Source: Thioclava sediminum (GTDB lineage Bacteria; Pseudomonadota; Alphaproteobacteria; Rhodobacterales; Rhodobacteraceae). Taken from it: a stretch of DNA of 64,000 nucleotides. Shown here one piece after another: positions 1 to 9,648 of this stretch. A program made the translations under genes and the position numbers. Position 1 is the stretch's first letter. Each line of letters starts with the position of its first letter. Location of the stretch: NCBI RefSeq assembly GCF_002020355.1, contig NZ_MPZV01000003.1, positions 186,001 to 250,000 on the forward strand, in the 5' to 3' direction. A model generated the notes under the pieces. That model did no database searches and was not told the DNA's origin. It was given only the letters and a program-made list of their open reading frames with translations.

Positions 1-81
1 GCTTGGCACAATTAATAGACGAGGGAACCCGCTTTGTCACTTATTCTTGAGCCCATTCACGCTGAAGTGGCAAGACCCTGC

Positions 82-1083
82 TTAGCCGTTACCGAGCAGT
101 TTCGCGGCCTCCGGCGCGAAGTAGGTAAGCACACCATCGCAGCCCGCGCGGCGGAAGCTCATCAGGCTTTCGAGCATGACCTTTTCATGGTCGAGCCAGC
201 CGTTCTTCACCGCCGCCATGATCATCGCGTATTCACCCGACACCTGATAGGCGTAGGTTGGCACGCCGAACTGCTCTTTCACGCGGTGGCAGATGTCGAG
301 ATAGGGCATCCCGGGCTTCACCATCACCATATCCGCGCCCTCGGAGAGATCGCGCGCAACCAGCCGGATCGCCTCGTCGGAGTTGCCCGGGTTCATCTGG
401 TAGGTCTTCTTGTCGCCCTTGAGCGCACCCGTCGCACCCACCGCATCGCGGAACGGCCCGTAGAAGCCGGAGGCATATTTCGCGGCATAGCTGAGGATCG
501 TCACATCGGCATGGCCCGCAGCTTCGAGCGCCGAGCGCAGCGCCGTGATCCGCCCGTCCATCATGTCCGAGGGCCCGAGGATATCCGCCCCGGCCTCGGC
601 CTGCGCGATCCCCATTTTGACAAGACATTCAACGGTTTCGTCGTTGAGAATGATCCCGTCGCGCACCAGCCCGTCATGGCCGTTGGCGTTGTAGGGATCG
701 AGCGCGATATCGGTCATGATCGCGATCTCGGGCACCTCGGCCTTGATCGCACGGATCACCCGGTTGGTGATGTTCTCGGGGTTCCAGGCCTCTTCGCAGG
801 CCTCGGTCTTCACCGCCGGATCGGTATAGGGAAAGAGGCAGATCGCCGGGATGCCGAGCTTCGCGGCCTCTTCAGCGGCGCGCACCGCGCCCTCGAGCGT
901 GCGGCGCACGACGCCCGGCATCGAAGGCACCTCGACATCCGCGCCCGGCACGTCGGTGATGAAGATCGGCCAGATCATGTCCTTCACGCTCAACCGGTGT
1001 TCCTGCGCGAGATCACGAAGCGCTGCAGTGCGGCGCATCCGGCGCAGACGGGTATGCGGGAAGGGCGGAAGGATCGGGTTCAT
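82..1083 (-). CDS. hemB: Delta-aminolevulinic acid dehydratase (porphobilinogen synthase)
   Basis: Condenses two 5-aminolevulinate molecules into porphobilinogen, the second committed step of cytoplasmic tetrapyrrole synthesis. The 333-residue protein has the usual family length. The two Schiff-base lysines are visible at K202 (in SYAAKYAS) and K256 (in MVKPGMPY). The reading frame stays open far upstream on this strand, but I start at the ATG at 1083 because the protein then begins MNPILPPFPHTR as in other rhodobacterial HemB proteins, and a GAGGAG ribosome-binding site precedes it. The gene is divergent from the small membrane protein at 1240, with about 156 bp between them. Recognition is by family sequence and is very secure. 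Confidence 0.97.
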   Translation of the reverse strand: MNPILPPFPHTRLRRMRRTAALRDLAQEHRLSVKDMIWPIFITDVPGADVEVPSMPGVVRRTLEGAVRAAEEAAKLGIPAICLFPYTDPAVKTEACEEAWNPENITNRVIRAIKAEVPEIAIMTDIALDPYNANGHDGLVRDGIILNDETVECLVKMGIAQAEAGADILGPSDMMDGRITALRSALEAAGHADVTILSYAAKYASGFYGPFRDAVGATGALKGDKKTYQMNPGNSDEAIRLVARDLSEGADMVMVKPGMPYLDICHRVKEQFGVPTYAYQVSGEYAMIMAAVKNGWLDHEKVMLESLMSFRRAGCDGVLTYFAPEAAKLLGNG

Positions 1084-1239
1084 CGGCAGGCTCCTCTGGC
1101 TCGGCCAAAGGGGTGCCACGGATCGCCGCCACAGGCAAGCGCGGCCGATCCGCGCGGGGTTCCGCTCGGGCCGAGGCTGGTCTATGTCTCGACGAGAGGG
1201 GCCGCGACACGACGACCCGGAAGAACGAGGGCGAGGGGC

Positions 1240-1773
1240 TTGGAAGTTTTCGACACGATCGCGCGGCTGATCGACCTGCGCAGCTTTTCCAACTTGTGGT
1301 ATTGGATCGCGCTGGCCGCAGTCTGGTCCTCCGCCTCGCATTGGGTGCTGGGCGTGCCGTGGGACATGGTGATCCGCGCGCGCCGCAAGGGCGGCGAGGC
1401 GGCCGAGGATCTCGCCGCGATGACGGCGCTGAACGCGCGCAGGCTTAACCGGATCCGGCGCGATGCGGGATTCTCGATGTCGATCACCATCCCGTTCATG
1501 CTGAGCTTTCTGCTGATCACCGGTTTCATCTATGGCTCGGAGACGGCGCAGGCATTCGCGCTGCTGCTGGTGCCGATGATGGGGGTGTTCGGCCTGAGCT
1601 TGCGTCTGGCGCATAAACTCGACGCGGACCCAGCGCTCGCGCATGATCCGACGCTTGCAATCAAGGCGCTCTCGCGCCACCGGGTGAACGTGCAGGCGAT
1701 CGGCGTGGTGGCGATCATCGTGAGCGCGCTTTGGGGAATGTATCAGAACCTTCTCGCTTCGATGCTGGTTTGA
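1240..1773 (+). CDS. Small integral membrane protein, family labelled 'component of SufBCD complex' in Rhodobacterales
   Basis: A 177-residue membrane protein with about four hydrophobic segments: roughly residues 20-40, 85-107, 110-130 and 150-172. The conserved-looking stretch RSFSNLWYWIALAAVWSSAS near the N-terminus followed by SHWVLGVP matches, from memory, a Rhodobacterales family carried in databases as 'component of SufBCD complex'. That label has no mechanistic support visible here, and no suf genes are nearby. I use a TTG start at 1240 because GAGGGG lies directly before it and upstream residues are low-complexity Arg-rich translation. The gene ends 13 bp before the upstream-most possible mfd start, so the two may be co-transcribed. 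Function is unknown. Confidence 0.7.
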   Translation: MEVFDTIARLIDLRSFSNLWYWIALAAVWSSASHWVLGVPWDMVIRARRKGGEAAEDLAAMTALNARRLNRIRRDAGFSMSITIPFMLSFLLITGFIYGSETAQAFALLLVPMMGVFGLSLRLAHKLDADPALAHDPTLAIKALSRHRVNVQAIGVVAIIVSALWGMYQNLLASMLV

Positions 1774-1822
1774 CGCGCGAAGCAACTTGACACCGGCGGC
1801 AGGGCCGATACCTCGCTTGGCT

Positions 1823-4800
1823 ATGGAGCATTTTCTTCTCTCGGGCGCCCCGGAAGGGTTCGACGCCGCCTTGCTGGCCAAAGAGCTCGCGAAGGGCAAA
1901 TCGGTCATCCATGTCGCGCGCGACGATCGCCGTCTGGCGGCCATGCGCGGGGCACTTGCGTTCTTTGCGCCCGAGGCGACGGTGCTGGACTTCCCGGCTT
2001 GGGATTGTCTGCCCTATGACCGGGTCTCGCCCAATGCCGATATCTCGGCCACGCGCATGGCGACGTTGGCCGCGCTGGCCTCGGGCATGCCCGGGCCGTT
2101 CGTTCTGCTGACGACGCTCTCAGCTGCCATGCAGCGCGTGCCCGCGCGCGAGGTGCTGGCCGGTGCGAGCTTCACCGCGCAGGTTGGCAAGCGGATCAAC
2201 GAGCAGGCGTTGCGCGAATTCCTCGTGCGAATGGGCTTCTCACAGGCCTCGACCGTCTCCGAGCCCGGCGATTACGCGATCCGCGGCGGCATCATAGACA
2301 TCTTCCCGCCCGGCGAGGGCGGCCCGGTGCGGCTCGACCTGTTCGGCGATGTGCTCGACGACGCGCGCGGCTTCGACCCGGTGACCCAGCGCACGACCGA
2401 GAAGCTGAAAGGCGTGGAGCTTGCGCCGGTCTCAGAGGTCATCCTCGACGAGGCCGCGATCACGCGCTTCCGGCAGAATTACCGGATCGAATTCGGCTCG
2501 GGCGGCGCGGAAGACCCGCTGTACGAGGCCGTCTCGGCAGGGCGCAAACAGGCGGGGATGGAGCATTGGCTGGGCTTCTTTCATGAAAAGCTCGAGACGG
2601 TATTCGACTATCTGCCCGACGCGTCGGTGATGCTCGACGACCAGATCGCTGCGCAGCAGGAAAGCCGGTGGGACGGGATCGCGGATCAGTACGACACGCG
2701 GCGCGAGGCGATGACCCGGCGCGACCGGCTGGACTCGGTCTACAAACCCGCTCCGCCGCAGCTTTTGTATTTGAACCCAGAGGGTTGGGAGGCGGTGTTG
2801 AAACCGCTTCGCGTGCTGCGCCTGCAGGTGATCCCGGCACCGCCCGGACCCGGAATCCTGAACGCGGGCGGGCGTGTGGGGCGAAATTTCGCGCCCGAGC
2901 GTAAGGTCGAAAACGTTAGCCTGTTCAGTGCCTTGAAGGATCATGTTCAAGCGCGTTTGGCCGATGGGCCCGTGGTGATCGCCTCGTGGTCCGAGGGGGC
3001 ACGTGAGCGCCTCAAAGGCCTTATGGAAGACGAAGGGCTGATGGGCGCTAAGCTGATCGGCTCTGCGCGCGAGATCGGGCCGGGAGTGAACCTCACCGTC
3101 TGGCCGCTCGACGAGGGGTTCGAAGCCCCGCGCGATGGCGGCGGGATGACCGTGATCTCCGAGCAGGACGTGCTGGGCGAACGGCTCGTCTCGAAGCCGC
3201 GGCGCAAGCGCAAGGCCGAGAATTTCCTGACCGAACACACGACGCTGTCGCCCGGCGATCTTGTCGTCCATGTCGATCACGGGGTGGGCCGCTACAAGGG
3301 GCTGGAGACGGTCACGGCGCTTGGCGCGCCGCATGAATGCGTTCTCTTGGAATATGCGGGCGGGGATCGTCTCTATCTTCCGGTCGAGAATATCGAACTG
3401 CTCAGCCGTTACGGCCATGAGGAGGGCTTGCTCGACAAGCTCGGCGGGGGCGCGTGGCAGGCCAAGAAGGCCAAGCTGAAGGAACGCATCCGCCAGATCG
3501 CCGACAAGCTGATGCGGATCGCGGCCGAGCGCCACCTGCGCAACGCGCCCATTCTGGAAGCGCCGCATCACGAGTGGGAAAGCTTCGCCGCGCGCTTCCC
3601 CTATACCGAGACCGACGATCAGATGAGCGCGATCGAGGATGTCGTGGACGATCTGAAATCGGGCACGCCGATGGACCGTCTCGTCGTGGGCGATGTGGGC
3701 TTCGGCAAGACCGAAGTCGCGATGCGCGCGGCCTTCGTCGCCGCGCAATCGGGCATGCAGGTCGCAGTGATCGCGCCGACGACCCTGCTCGCGCGCCAGC
3801 ATTACAAGACCTTCGCCGAACGCTTCCGGGGTACCGCGCTGAACGTGAAGCCGCTCAGCCGTTTCGTGTCCGCCAAGGAGGCCACGAAGACCCGCGAGGG
3901 GCTGCGCGATGGCACGGTCGATATCGTGATCGGCACCCATGCGGTCTTGGCGAAATCGGTGAAATTCGCCAATCTCGGCCTGCTGGTCATCGACGAGGAG
4001 CAGCATTTCGGCGTGCAGCACAAAGAGCGCCTGAAAGAGATGCGCTCGGAAATCCATGTGCTCACGCTGACCGCGACGCCGATCCCGCGCACGCTGCAAC
4101 TCTCGCTGACCGGGGTGCGCGACTTGTCGATCATCGGCACGCCACCCGTCGACCGGCTCGCGATCCGCACCTATGTCAGCGAATTTGACACCGTCACCGT
4201 GCGCGAGGCGCTGCTGCGCGAGCATTACCGGGGCGGGCAGAGCTTCTATGTCGTGCCGCGGATTTCCGATCTTCCCGAAATTGAGGAATTCCTGCAAACC
4301 CACGTGCCCGAGGTGAAATATCTCGTGGCGCATGGGCAGATGGCGGCGGGCGAGTTGGACGACCGGATGAACGCGTTTTACGATGGTAAATACGACGTGT
4401 TGCTGGCGACCACGATTGTCGAAAGCGGCCTCGACATTCCGACCGCGAACACAATGGTGATCCACCGCGCCGATATGTTCGGCCTGAGCCAGCTTTACCA
4501 GATCCGGGGCCGGGTGGGCCGCGCCAAGACTCGCGCCTATTGCTACCTGACGACGAAGCCGCGGATGCCGCTGACGCCGCAGGCCTCGAAGCGGCTGCGT
4601 CTGCTGGGCTCGCTCGACAGCCTTGGGGCGGGGTTCAACCTCGCCAGTCAGGATCTGGACCTGCGCGGCGCGGGCAACCTTCTGGGCGAGGAACAGTCCG
4701 GCCATATCCGCGAGGTGGGCTACGAGCTGTATCAGTCGATGCTGGAAGAGACGATCTCGAAGCTGAAATCGGGCGAGCTGACCGAGACGGCGGATGGCGA

Positions 4801-5266
4801 CTGGTCGCCGCAGATCAATCTCGGCGTGCCCGTGATGATCCCCGACAGCTACATCCCCGATCTCGACGTGCGCCTCGGCCTCTATCGTCGCCTGTCAAGC
4901 CTGACCACCAAGGTCGAGTTGGAAGGCTTCGCCGCCGAGCTGATCGACCGCTTCGGCGAACTGCCGAAAGAGGTCAACACGCTGCTGCTGGTCGTGCGGA
5001 TCAAGGCGATGTGCAAACGCGCGATGATCGCCAAACTCGATGCCGGTCCGAAAGGCGCGACCGTCCAGTTCCACAACGACAAATTCCCGAACCCGCAGGG
5101 TCTCGTGGAATTCCTCACCGCGCAGCGCGATCTGGCCAAGGTGAAGGACAACAAGCTGGTCATTCGCCGCGACTGGAAGAACGACAAGGACAAGATCAAG
5201 GGCGCCTTCGCGATTGCCCGCGATCTCGCCGAGAAGGTTATCGAGGCGAAGAAGGCGAAGGCCTGA
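1823..5266 (+). CDS. mfd: Transcription-repair coupling factor Mfd
   Basis: A DNA translocase that removes RNA polymerase stalled at lesions and recruits UvrA. Domains in order: a UvrB-like N-terminal module (residues about 1-340), the CarD-like RNA-polymerase-interaction domain (about 480-570, LSPGDLVVHVDHGVGRYKG), and RecG-like helicase lobes with Walker A GDVGFGKT (K629) and the DEEQ box (D724). A C-terminal D7 domain follows. The 1147-residue length is normal. An in-frame TTG at 1787 would add 12 residues. I prefer the ATG at 1823 because the protein then begins near the family-typical SGAPEGFDA segment; neither start has a strong ribosome-binding site. The 3' end overlaps the convergent methyltransferase by 29 bp. 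Confidence 0.97.
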   Translation: MEHFLLSGAPEGFDAALLAKELAKGKSVIHVARDDRRLAAMRGALAFFAPEATVLDFPAWDCLPYDRVSPNADISATRMATLAALASGMPGPFVLLTTLSAAMQRVPAREVLAGASFTAQVGKRINEQALREFLVRMGFSQASTVSEPGDYAIRGGIIDIFPPGEGGPVRLDLFGDVLDDARGFDPVTQRTTEKLKGVELAPVSEVILDEAAITRFRQNYRIEFGSGGAEDPLYEAVSAGRKQAGMEHWLGFFHEKLETVFDYLPDASVMLDDQIAAQQESRWDGIADQYDTRREAMTRRDRLDSVYKPAPPQLLYLNPEGWEAVLKPLRVLRLQVIPAPPGPGILNAGGRVGRNFAPERKVENVSLFSALKDHVQARLADGPVVIASWSEGARERLKGLMEDEGLMGAKLIGSAREIGPGVNLTVWPLDEGFEAPRDGGGMTVISEQDVLGERLVSKPRRKRKAENFLTEHTTLSPGDLVVHVDHGVGRYKGLETVTALGAPHECVLLEYAGGDRLYLPVENIELLSRYGHEEGLLDKLGGGAWQAKKAKLKERIRQIADKLMRIAAERHLRNAPILEAPHHEWESFAARFPYTETDDQMSAIEDVVDDLKSGTPMDRLVVGDVGFGKTEVAMRAAFVAAQSGMQVAVIAPTTLLARQHYKTFAERFRGTALNVKPLSRFVSAKEATKTREGLRDGTVDIVIGTHAVLAKSVKFANLGLLVIDEEQHFGVQHKERLKEMRSEIHVLTLTATPIPRTLQLSLTGVRDLSIIGTPPVDRLAIRTYVSEFDTVTVREALLREHYRGGQSFYVVPRISDLPEIEEFLQTHVPEVKYLVAHGQMAAGELDDRMNAFYDGKYDVLLATTIVESGLDIPTANTMVIHRADMFGLSQLYQIRGRVGRAKTRAYCYLTTKPRMPLTPQASKRLRLLGSLDSLGAGFNLASQDLDLRGAGNLLGEEQSGHIREVGYELYQSMLEETISKLKSGELTETADGDWSPQINLGVPVMIPDSYIPDLDVRLGLYRRLSSLTTKVELEGFAAELIDRFGELPKEVNTLLLVVRIKAMCKRAMIAKLDAGPKGATVQFHNDKFPNPQGLVEFLTAQRDLAKVKDNKLVIRRDWKNDKDKIKGAFAIARDLAEKVIEAKKAKA

Positions 5267-5912
5267 GGGGCTCCGCGCGGAACATCACCTGTCCGCGCGG
5301 CAGCATCCGGTCGTCGCGGTTGAGGCTCCAGCCTGATGCGTCCGCCATTGCGTAGAGCGCCGCTTCCGAGAGGTGATAGGGCGCGCGACCTGCGTGGGTG
5401 ACGACACCGTCCTTCTGGCGGTGGCTGGTCGCCTCGTCGGGGGCGAGGAACACCGTAAGCAGCACGCATTCCAGCTGAGGAAAGCGCCGCAACCCATTGA
5501 GACAGAGTGCAATTGCGTCGCTCTCAAGATGCGGGAATACGCCGAAGGCGATGGCATGGGTGATCGTGTCGGACACACCCGCGAAGGTGAAATCCGCATC
5601 CTCCACCAGCTGCACAGGATCGAGACGCTCGCGGGCATCCAGCTCCGCCGCATAGCCCGCCAGCATCAGAGCGCGCGAGGCATCCGTACCCCAGTAATGG
5701 CCCGGCTCCAGATAGGGCACCGCCTTGCAGCCAAGCCGCAACGCGCCCGCGCCGATATCGAGAAGCACATGATCGGGCCGCAACCCGTGATCCATGAGCG
5801 CCGCCATCTGCGCGCGGCCCGTCTCGTCCCAGCGGCCGCCCACGATGTCGCGGTGGCGGCCCTTGGCGAGCGCCTCATCGTAGAACCCGGGACGGGCATA
5901 GGGTGAGGACAT
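5238..5912 (-). CDS. Class I SAM-dependent methyltransferase
   Basis: A 224-residue protein with a Rossmann-type motif I, LLDIGAGALRLG, at about residues 53-64, typical of small class I methyltransferases. The substrate cannot be told from sequence. An open frame extends 34 codons further upstream. I start at the ATG at 5912 (MSSPYARPGFYDEAL) because the upstream part looks like random translation and overlaps the neighbouring transporter gene. The last 29 bp overlap the 3' end of mfd on the other strand, so both stop codons lie inside the opposite reading frame. The transporter stop lies about 70 bp upstream, so co-transcription is possible. Confidence 0.8.
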   Translation of the reverse strand: MSSPYARPGFYDEALAKGRHRDIVGGRWDETGRAQMAALMDHGLRPDHVLLDIGAGALRLGCKAVPYLEPGHYWGTDASRALMLAGYAAELDARERLDPVQLVEDADFTFAGVSDTITHAIAFGVFPHLESDAIALCLNGLRRFPQLECVLLTVFLAPDEATSHRQKDGVVTHAGRAPYHLSEAALYAMADASGWSLNRDDRMLPRGQVMFRAEPLRPSPSSPR

Positions 5913-5980
5913 CGGGAGCGACTCGGGATCGGGGAAAGATGCGCGGGTATGCGCCCTTTGCCCCGGTGCGTAAAGCCCCG

Positions 5981-7201
5981 TCAGTCGGTCTCCTGCGTCT
6001 TGCGGATCAGCCACCAGGCGAGGCTCGAACAGATCAACGTCGCGACCACCATTGGCAGCGCCGTGCCGTTGAAGGACAGACCCACGGGGGCTGCGATCAC
6101 CACCGCGCCCACCGTCGATATCGCGGCCACGATAGAGGCCGCCATGCCGGCGATATGGCCCATATGCTCCAGCGCCAGCGCGTTCAGGTTCCCGAAAGTC
6201 AGGCCCGCCATTGCGAAGACCGAGACCGAATAGACGAAGATGAACGGGAAGCCCGACGCGCCGTCGGTCAGTCCGCTAAGCACCAACACCAGCATCACCG
6301 CCGAGATCGCCACCTGAGAGATATAGGTCCCTTTGACGATCTTGCGCATTCCCAGCCGCATCACGTAGCGCGCGTTGAAGATCGTGGCCGTGCCCGCCAT
6401 CAGCGCGCCGATCGCGAACCACATCGGGAAGGTGTCGGTCACGCCATGCGCCGCGTAAAGCTGTTGCGCGGTCGACAGCAGCGCGAACATCTGCCCGAAA
6501 CCCAGCGTCATCGTCACGATATAGAGCCGCACATCGGAATGGGTGATCACTTCCAGAGCCGCAGCGCGCAGCTTCGACACGTTCAACGGGCGGCGATCCT
6601 CGGGGGCGAGCGTTTCCGGTTGCCGGATCATCAGCCAACTCACGCCGACGCAGCCAAAGACCATGAAAGCCCAGAACACGCCGCGCCAGCCCGCAAACGC
6701 GATCACGAGTTGGCCGATCGACGGCGCCACCGCGGGGACGAGGATGAAGATCATCATGATGAAGGAGGTGATCTTCGCCATTTCGCGCCCGGCAAACAGG
6801 TCGCGCACCAGCGCCATCACGGTGATCCGTGGGCCCGAAGCGCCGATCCCTTGCAGCACCCGCGCGGCCAGCAGCGCCTCGAGGCTCTGCGCATGGGCTG
6901 CGACGAACGCCCCGACCATGTAAATCGCGATCCCGCCCGCGATGGTCTTGCGCCGCCCCAGCGCATCCGAGATCGGCCCGGCGAACAGCGTGCCCACGCC
7001 CATGCCCAGCACGAAGGAGGTCAGCACCAGCTGCGCGCGGTTGACCGCATCGGGGCTCAGTTCCTCCGCGATCTGCGGCAGGGCCGGCAGCATCCCGTCG
7101 ATCGAGAAGGCGACCGTCGCGATCAGCGAGGCGAGCATGACCGTCAGTTCGGGCAGCGAAAGAGGCGTGCGCGCCCGAGGCGCGTCAGAGATCTGGGACA
7201 T
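5981..7201 (-). CDS. MFS multidrug-efflux transporter, Bcr/CflA type
   Basis: A 406-residue inner-membrane protein with about 12 hydrophobic helices. The loop after helix 2 carries the MFS signature GPISDALGRRK. The N-terminal ALPQIAEEL and the GASGPRITVMALVRDLFAG segment are characteristic of the Bcr/CflA drug-resistance subfamily, proton-driven exporters of drugs or small metabolites such as cysteine or purines. The start is the ATG at 7201 (MSQISDAP); the frame is open 20 codons further but without a better ribosome-binding site. There is no adjacent regulator. The substrate is not predictable. Confidence 0.88.
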   Translation of the reverse strand: MSQISDAPRARTPLSLPELTVMLASLIATVAFSIDGMLPALPQIAEELSPDAVNRAQLVLTSFVLGMGVGTLFAGPISDALGRRKTIAGGIAIYMVGAFVAAHAQSLEALLAARVLQGIGASGPRITVMALVRDLFAGREMAKITSFIMMIFILVPAVAPSIGQLVIAFAGWRGVFWAFMVFGCVGVSWLMIRQPETLAPEDRRPLNVSKLRAAALEVITHSDVRLYIVTMTLGFGQMFALLSTAQQLYAAHGVTDTFPMWFAIGALMAGTATIFNARYVMRLGMRKIVKGTYISQVAISAVMLVLVLSGLTDGASGFPFIFVYSVSVFAMAGLTFGNLNALALEHMGHIAGMAASIVAAISTVGAVVIAAPVGLSFNGTALPMVVATLICSSLAWWLIRKTQETD

Positions 7202-7339
7202 TCTGGGGGACTTTCCGAAAGTCGGATTTATTCGAAGCGCGAGCATAGGGAGCTGCGCCAATTTGGCCAGAGGGCCGGGCGCGCAGCCCCCTGTGCCCTC
7301 ACGCGATAGTGACGGCGGTTGCGACGCCGGACAAAGCGG

Positions 7340-7987
7340 TCAGTGCTGGGTCGCGTCGGAGGGGGCGCCGGACAGCTCGTCGATCACCTGCAGCCACAAA
7401 TCGGTCGGTTGCGCGCCGCTCACCAGATGGGCGTTCGCGACGACGACCGAGGGCACCGCGTTGATCCCACGCTCGCGCGCATGCGCTTCCTTGGCGACGA
7501 TCGTGTCGATATCGGCATCCGAGGCCAGAAGGCGCTCCACCAGTCGCGGATCCATCTTCGCGGCCTCGGCCACCTCGCACAGCACGGTCGCGTCGCCGAT
7601 ATTGCGCCCGTCGCGCCAATGCGCGGCCAGCAGCCCTTCCATCGCATCCTCTTGGCGCTCTTCGAGACCCGCCCAATGGAGGAGGCGGTGCGCGTTGCGC
7701 GTGTTGGGCTGGTGGGTGACGCGCTCGGGGTGGAAATCGTAGCCCTCTGCCTCCGCGATCTCCAGCAGTTGCACATGCATCTTCGCCGCCCCGTCCTGAC
7801 CGAATTTCGCCTGCAGGTAATCCGCGCGCGCCATCCCGTCGGGCGGCATCGTCGGGTTGAGCTCGAACGGTTGCCAGGCGCGCTGGAACGGGTGGTTCGG
7901 GCGTTGCGCCAAGGCTCGGTCCAGCCGTGCCTTGCCGATGAAGCACCACGGGCAAACGGGATCGGCGAAAATATCGAGCGTGATCAT
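7340..7987 (-). CDS. DsbA-family (FrnE-like) thiol oxidoreductase
   Basis: A 215-residue thioredoxin-fold protein with the redox motif CPWC at residues 12-15 (DPVCPWCFIGK) and a cis-proline loop, NAVPSVVV, near residue 175. It has no signal peptide, so it belongs to the cytoplasmic FrnE / 2-hydroxychromene-2-carboxylate-isomerase-like branch rather than periplasmic DsbA. Its ATG overlaps the stop of the upstream AMP-ligase gene by 4 bp (ATGA), indicating translational coupling and a possible shared catabolic or detoxification role. The physiological substrate is unknown. Confidence 0.87.
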   Translation of the reverse strand: MITLDIFADPVCPWCFIGKARLDRALAQRPNHPFQRAWQPFELNPTMPPDGMARADYLQAKFGQDGAAKMHVQLLEIAEAEGYDFHPERVTHQPNTRNAHRLLHWAGLEERQEDAMEGLLAAHWRDGRNIGDATVLCEVAEAAKMDPRLVERLLASDADIDTIVAKEAHARERGINAVPSVVVANAHLVSGAQPTDLWLQVIDELSGAPSDATQH

Positions 7988-9504
7988 GAGGTGACCTCCT
8001 GTTGCAGCATGGCGCGGATCTCGGAGCGCAGCACCTTGCCGTTACGGTTGCGGGGCAGGGCGGCGATATGGGCGTAAAGGCGGGGTTGCTTGTAACGTGC
8101 AAGCCGTGCCTCGGCATGGGCGCGCAAACTGCCTTCTTCCGCCTCGCCAGTATAGGCCAGCGCGACGACGCTGGCATCGGCCTTCACCGCGATCTCGACG
8201 GCGGCCACGTCGCCTGCGCCGGGGCAGTCATGCATGACCTCTTCGACCTCGATCGGCGAGACCCGGAAGCCGCCCGCATTCATCATATCATAGCCGCGCC
8301 CGAGATAGGTGATCGCACCGTCTTCGCCCATTGCGACCGTGTCGCCGGTCACGAACCACGGGCCGACCCGGCGCGCCGCCGTCTCCTCGGGGGCGTTCCA
8401 ATAGCCCAGATAAAGCCCCGGATCGCTCTCATGGATCGCAAGCTGACCCGGCTCGCCACGGGGCACCGGTTGCCCATTCTCGCCCAGCACCGCGACATGG
8501 CGGCCCGCCTGCGGATAGCCGCAGGTGCCGGGCGGCGTGGGATGATCGGGACTACCCGAAATGAAGGTCGAGCATTCCGACATGCCGAGCGCCTCATAGA
8601 CCTTGGTACCCGTCGCCGCGTTCCAGGCCGCGCGCGTGGGGTCTGGTAGCGCCTCGCCCGCGCTCAACCCATGGCGCAGCTTCGGCAGCGACAGCGTCTC
8701 GTGATGTTTCAGGATCTGGCGATAGACCCCGGGGGCGGCGGCGAAGATCGTCGCGTCGAACCGCTTGAGCAGCAGGGGCAGGCTGCGGGGCTCCACCCCG
8801 TCCGCCGGGATCAGCGCGGTCGCGCCCAGCGTCCACGGATCCATCAACCCGGTCCCGAGCGTGTATGTCCAGTTGAAGGCGCCGGCATGCATCAGACGGT
8901 CGTCCGGCCCCATGCCATACCAGCCGCGATACATCATCTGCCGCGCCCAGATCGCACGATGCGCATGCATCACCGCGCGCGCCGAACCGCCCGTGCCGGA
9001 AGTAAAGATCATATAGGCGAGGCGGTTCGGATCGCCCATCGCGTAGTCGCAGGGCGCGGCGTCCTCGGCCTTGCGCAGACTATCGGCAGGGATCACGCGC
9101 GCCGGATGATCGGGCAGGGCGATCCCGTCGCCCGCCACGACCGCCGCCGGGTCGAGATCGGCTGCGAGCTTGGTGATTTCGGCCCCGGTCAGCTGCGCCG
9201 AGGTCGGCACCGGAACCAGCCCCGCGGCGATGGCGCCAAGGAAAGCGATTGGAAATTCCGGTCCGTTGCCCAGCCGCAGCATCACGCGATCTCCGGGTGT
9301 CAGCCCCGCGTCGCGCAAAAGCGTCCCCGCACCGCGCACCGCCGCGATCAGCCGCCCATAGGACCAGCGCTGCGCGCCCGAGGGCTTCACGATCTGCATC
9401 GCCAGCTTGTCGGGCGTCGCGGACCCCGCCGCTAAAACATGTGCGGCCATGTTGAAGGCGCTTGGCGGGGCGGCGATCGGGTCTGTGTGGTAAACGGATT
9501 CCAT
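7984..9504 (-). CDS. AMP-dependent acyl/aryl-CoA ligase (ANL superfamily)
   Basis: Activates a carboxylic acid to acyl-AMP and then transfers it to CoA. The 506-residue protein has the phosphate-binding loop FTSGTGGSARAVMH, the adenine motif YEALGMSE, the aspartate motif WFVTGDTV and the C-terminal catalytic-lysine region NRNGKVLRSE. The overall pattern is closest to benzoate-CoA-ligase-like or medium-chain acyl-CoA ligases. The acid substrate is not identifiable. It is the first gene of a two-gene unit with the FrnE-like oxidoreductase, overlapping it by 4 bp. The start ATG at 9504 (MESVYHTDP) is the first in frame. Confidence 0.9.
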   Translation of the reverse strand: MESVYHTDPIAAPPSAFNMAAHVLAAGSATPDKLAMQIVKPSGAQRWSYGRLIAAVRGAGTLLRDAGLTPGDRVMLRLGNGPEFPIAFLGAIAAGLVPVPTSAQLTGAEITKLAADLDPAAVVAGDGIALPDHPARVIPADSLRKAEDAAPCDYAMGDPNRLAYMIFTSGTGGSARAVMHAHRAIWARQMMYRGWYGMGPDDRLMHAGAFNWTYTLGTGLMDPWTLGATALIPADGVEPRSLPLLLKRFDATIFAAAPGVYRQILKHHETLSLPKLRHGLSAGEALPDPTRAAWNAATGTKVYEALGMSECSTFISGSPDHPTPPGTCGYPQAGRHVAVLGENGQPVPRGEPGQLAIHESDPGLYLGYWNAPEETAARRVGPWFVTGDTVAMGEDGAITYLGRGYDMMNAGGFRVSPIEVEEVMHDCPGAGDVAAVEIAVKADASVVALAYTGEAEEGSLRAHAEARLARYKQPRLYAHIAALPRNRNGKVLRSEIRAMLQQEVTS

Positions 9505-9565
9505 GAAGCCTAGCTAGGACGCAGCGCGCGCCCGAGCAAGCCCGAACGCGCCGCCATCACTCTGG

Positions 9566-9625
9566 CTTCGCCTTGGCAAAAATATCCCGGGGAGCGGCGG
9601 AGCCGCGGGGGGCAGAGCCCCCGGC
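9566..9625. repeat. Rhodobacterales intergenic repeat with hairpin (copy 1)
   Basis: On the minus strand this reads as a GC hairpin, GGGGGC-TCT-GCCCCC (9608-9622), followed by a second GC-rich part and then CCCCGGGATATTTTTGCCAAGGCGAAG. The same layout (hairpin, CCCCGGGATATTT, then a purine-rich ...GCGAAG end) recurs before glgA at 44128-44171. I recognise this as a common intergenic element of Rhodobacteraceae. The rest of the 9505-9648 gap holds nothing else I can identify. Confidence 0.6.
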
Positions 9626-9648
9626 AACCGATCAACGGCGCGCGACGC

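Noticed and set aside
1084-1944. Upstream in-frame extension of hemB by about 287 codons
   Set aside because: Overlaps the divergent membrane-protein gene and the mfd start; composition is Arg-rich and unlike HemB. A good ribosome-binding site stands at the shorter start.
2432-4705. A 757-codon minus-strand open frame antisense to mfd
   Set aside because: Complement of a GC-biased gene. Mfd motifs on the plus strand are unambiguous and the antisense translation resembles no family.
5903-7309. A 468-codon plus-strand open frame opposite the MFS transporter
   Set aside because: Arg/His-rich mirror of the hydrophobic transporter codons; no domain or convincing start signal.
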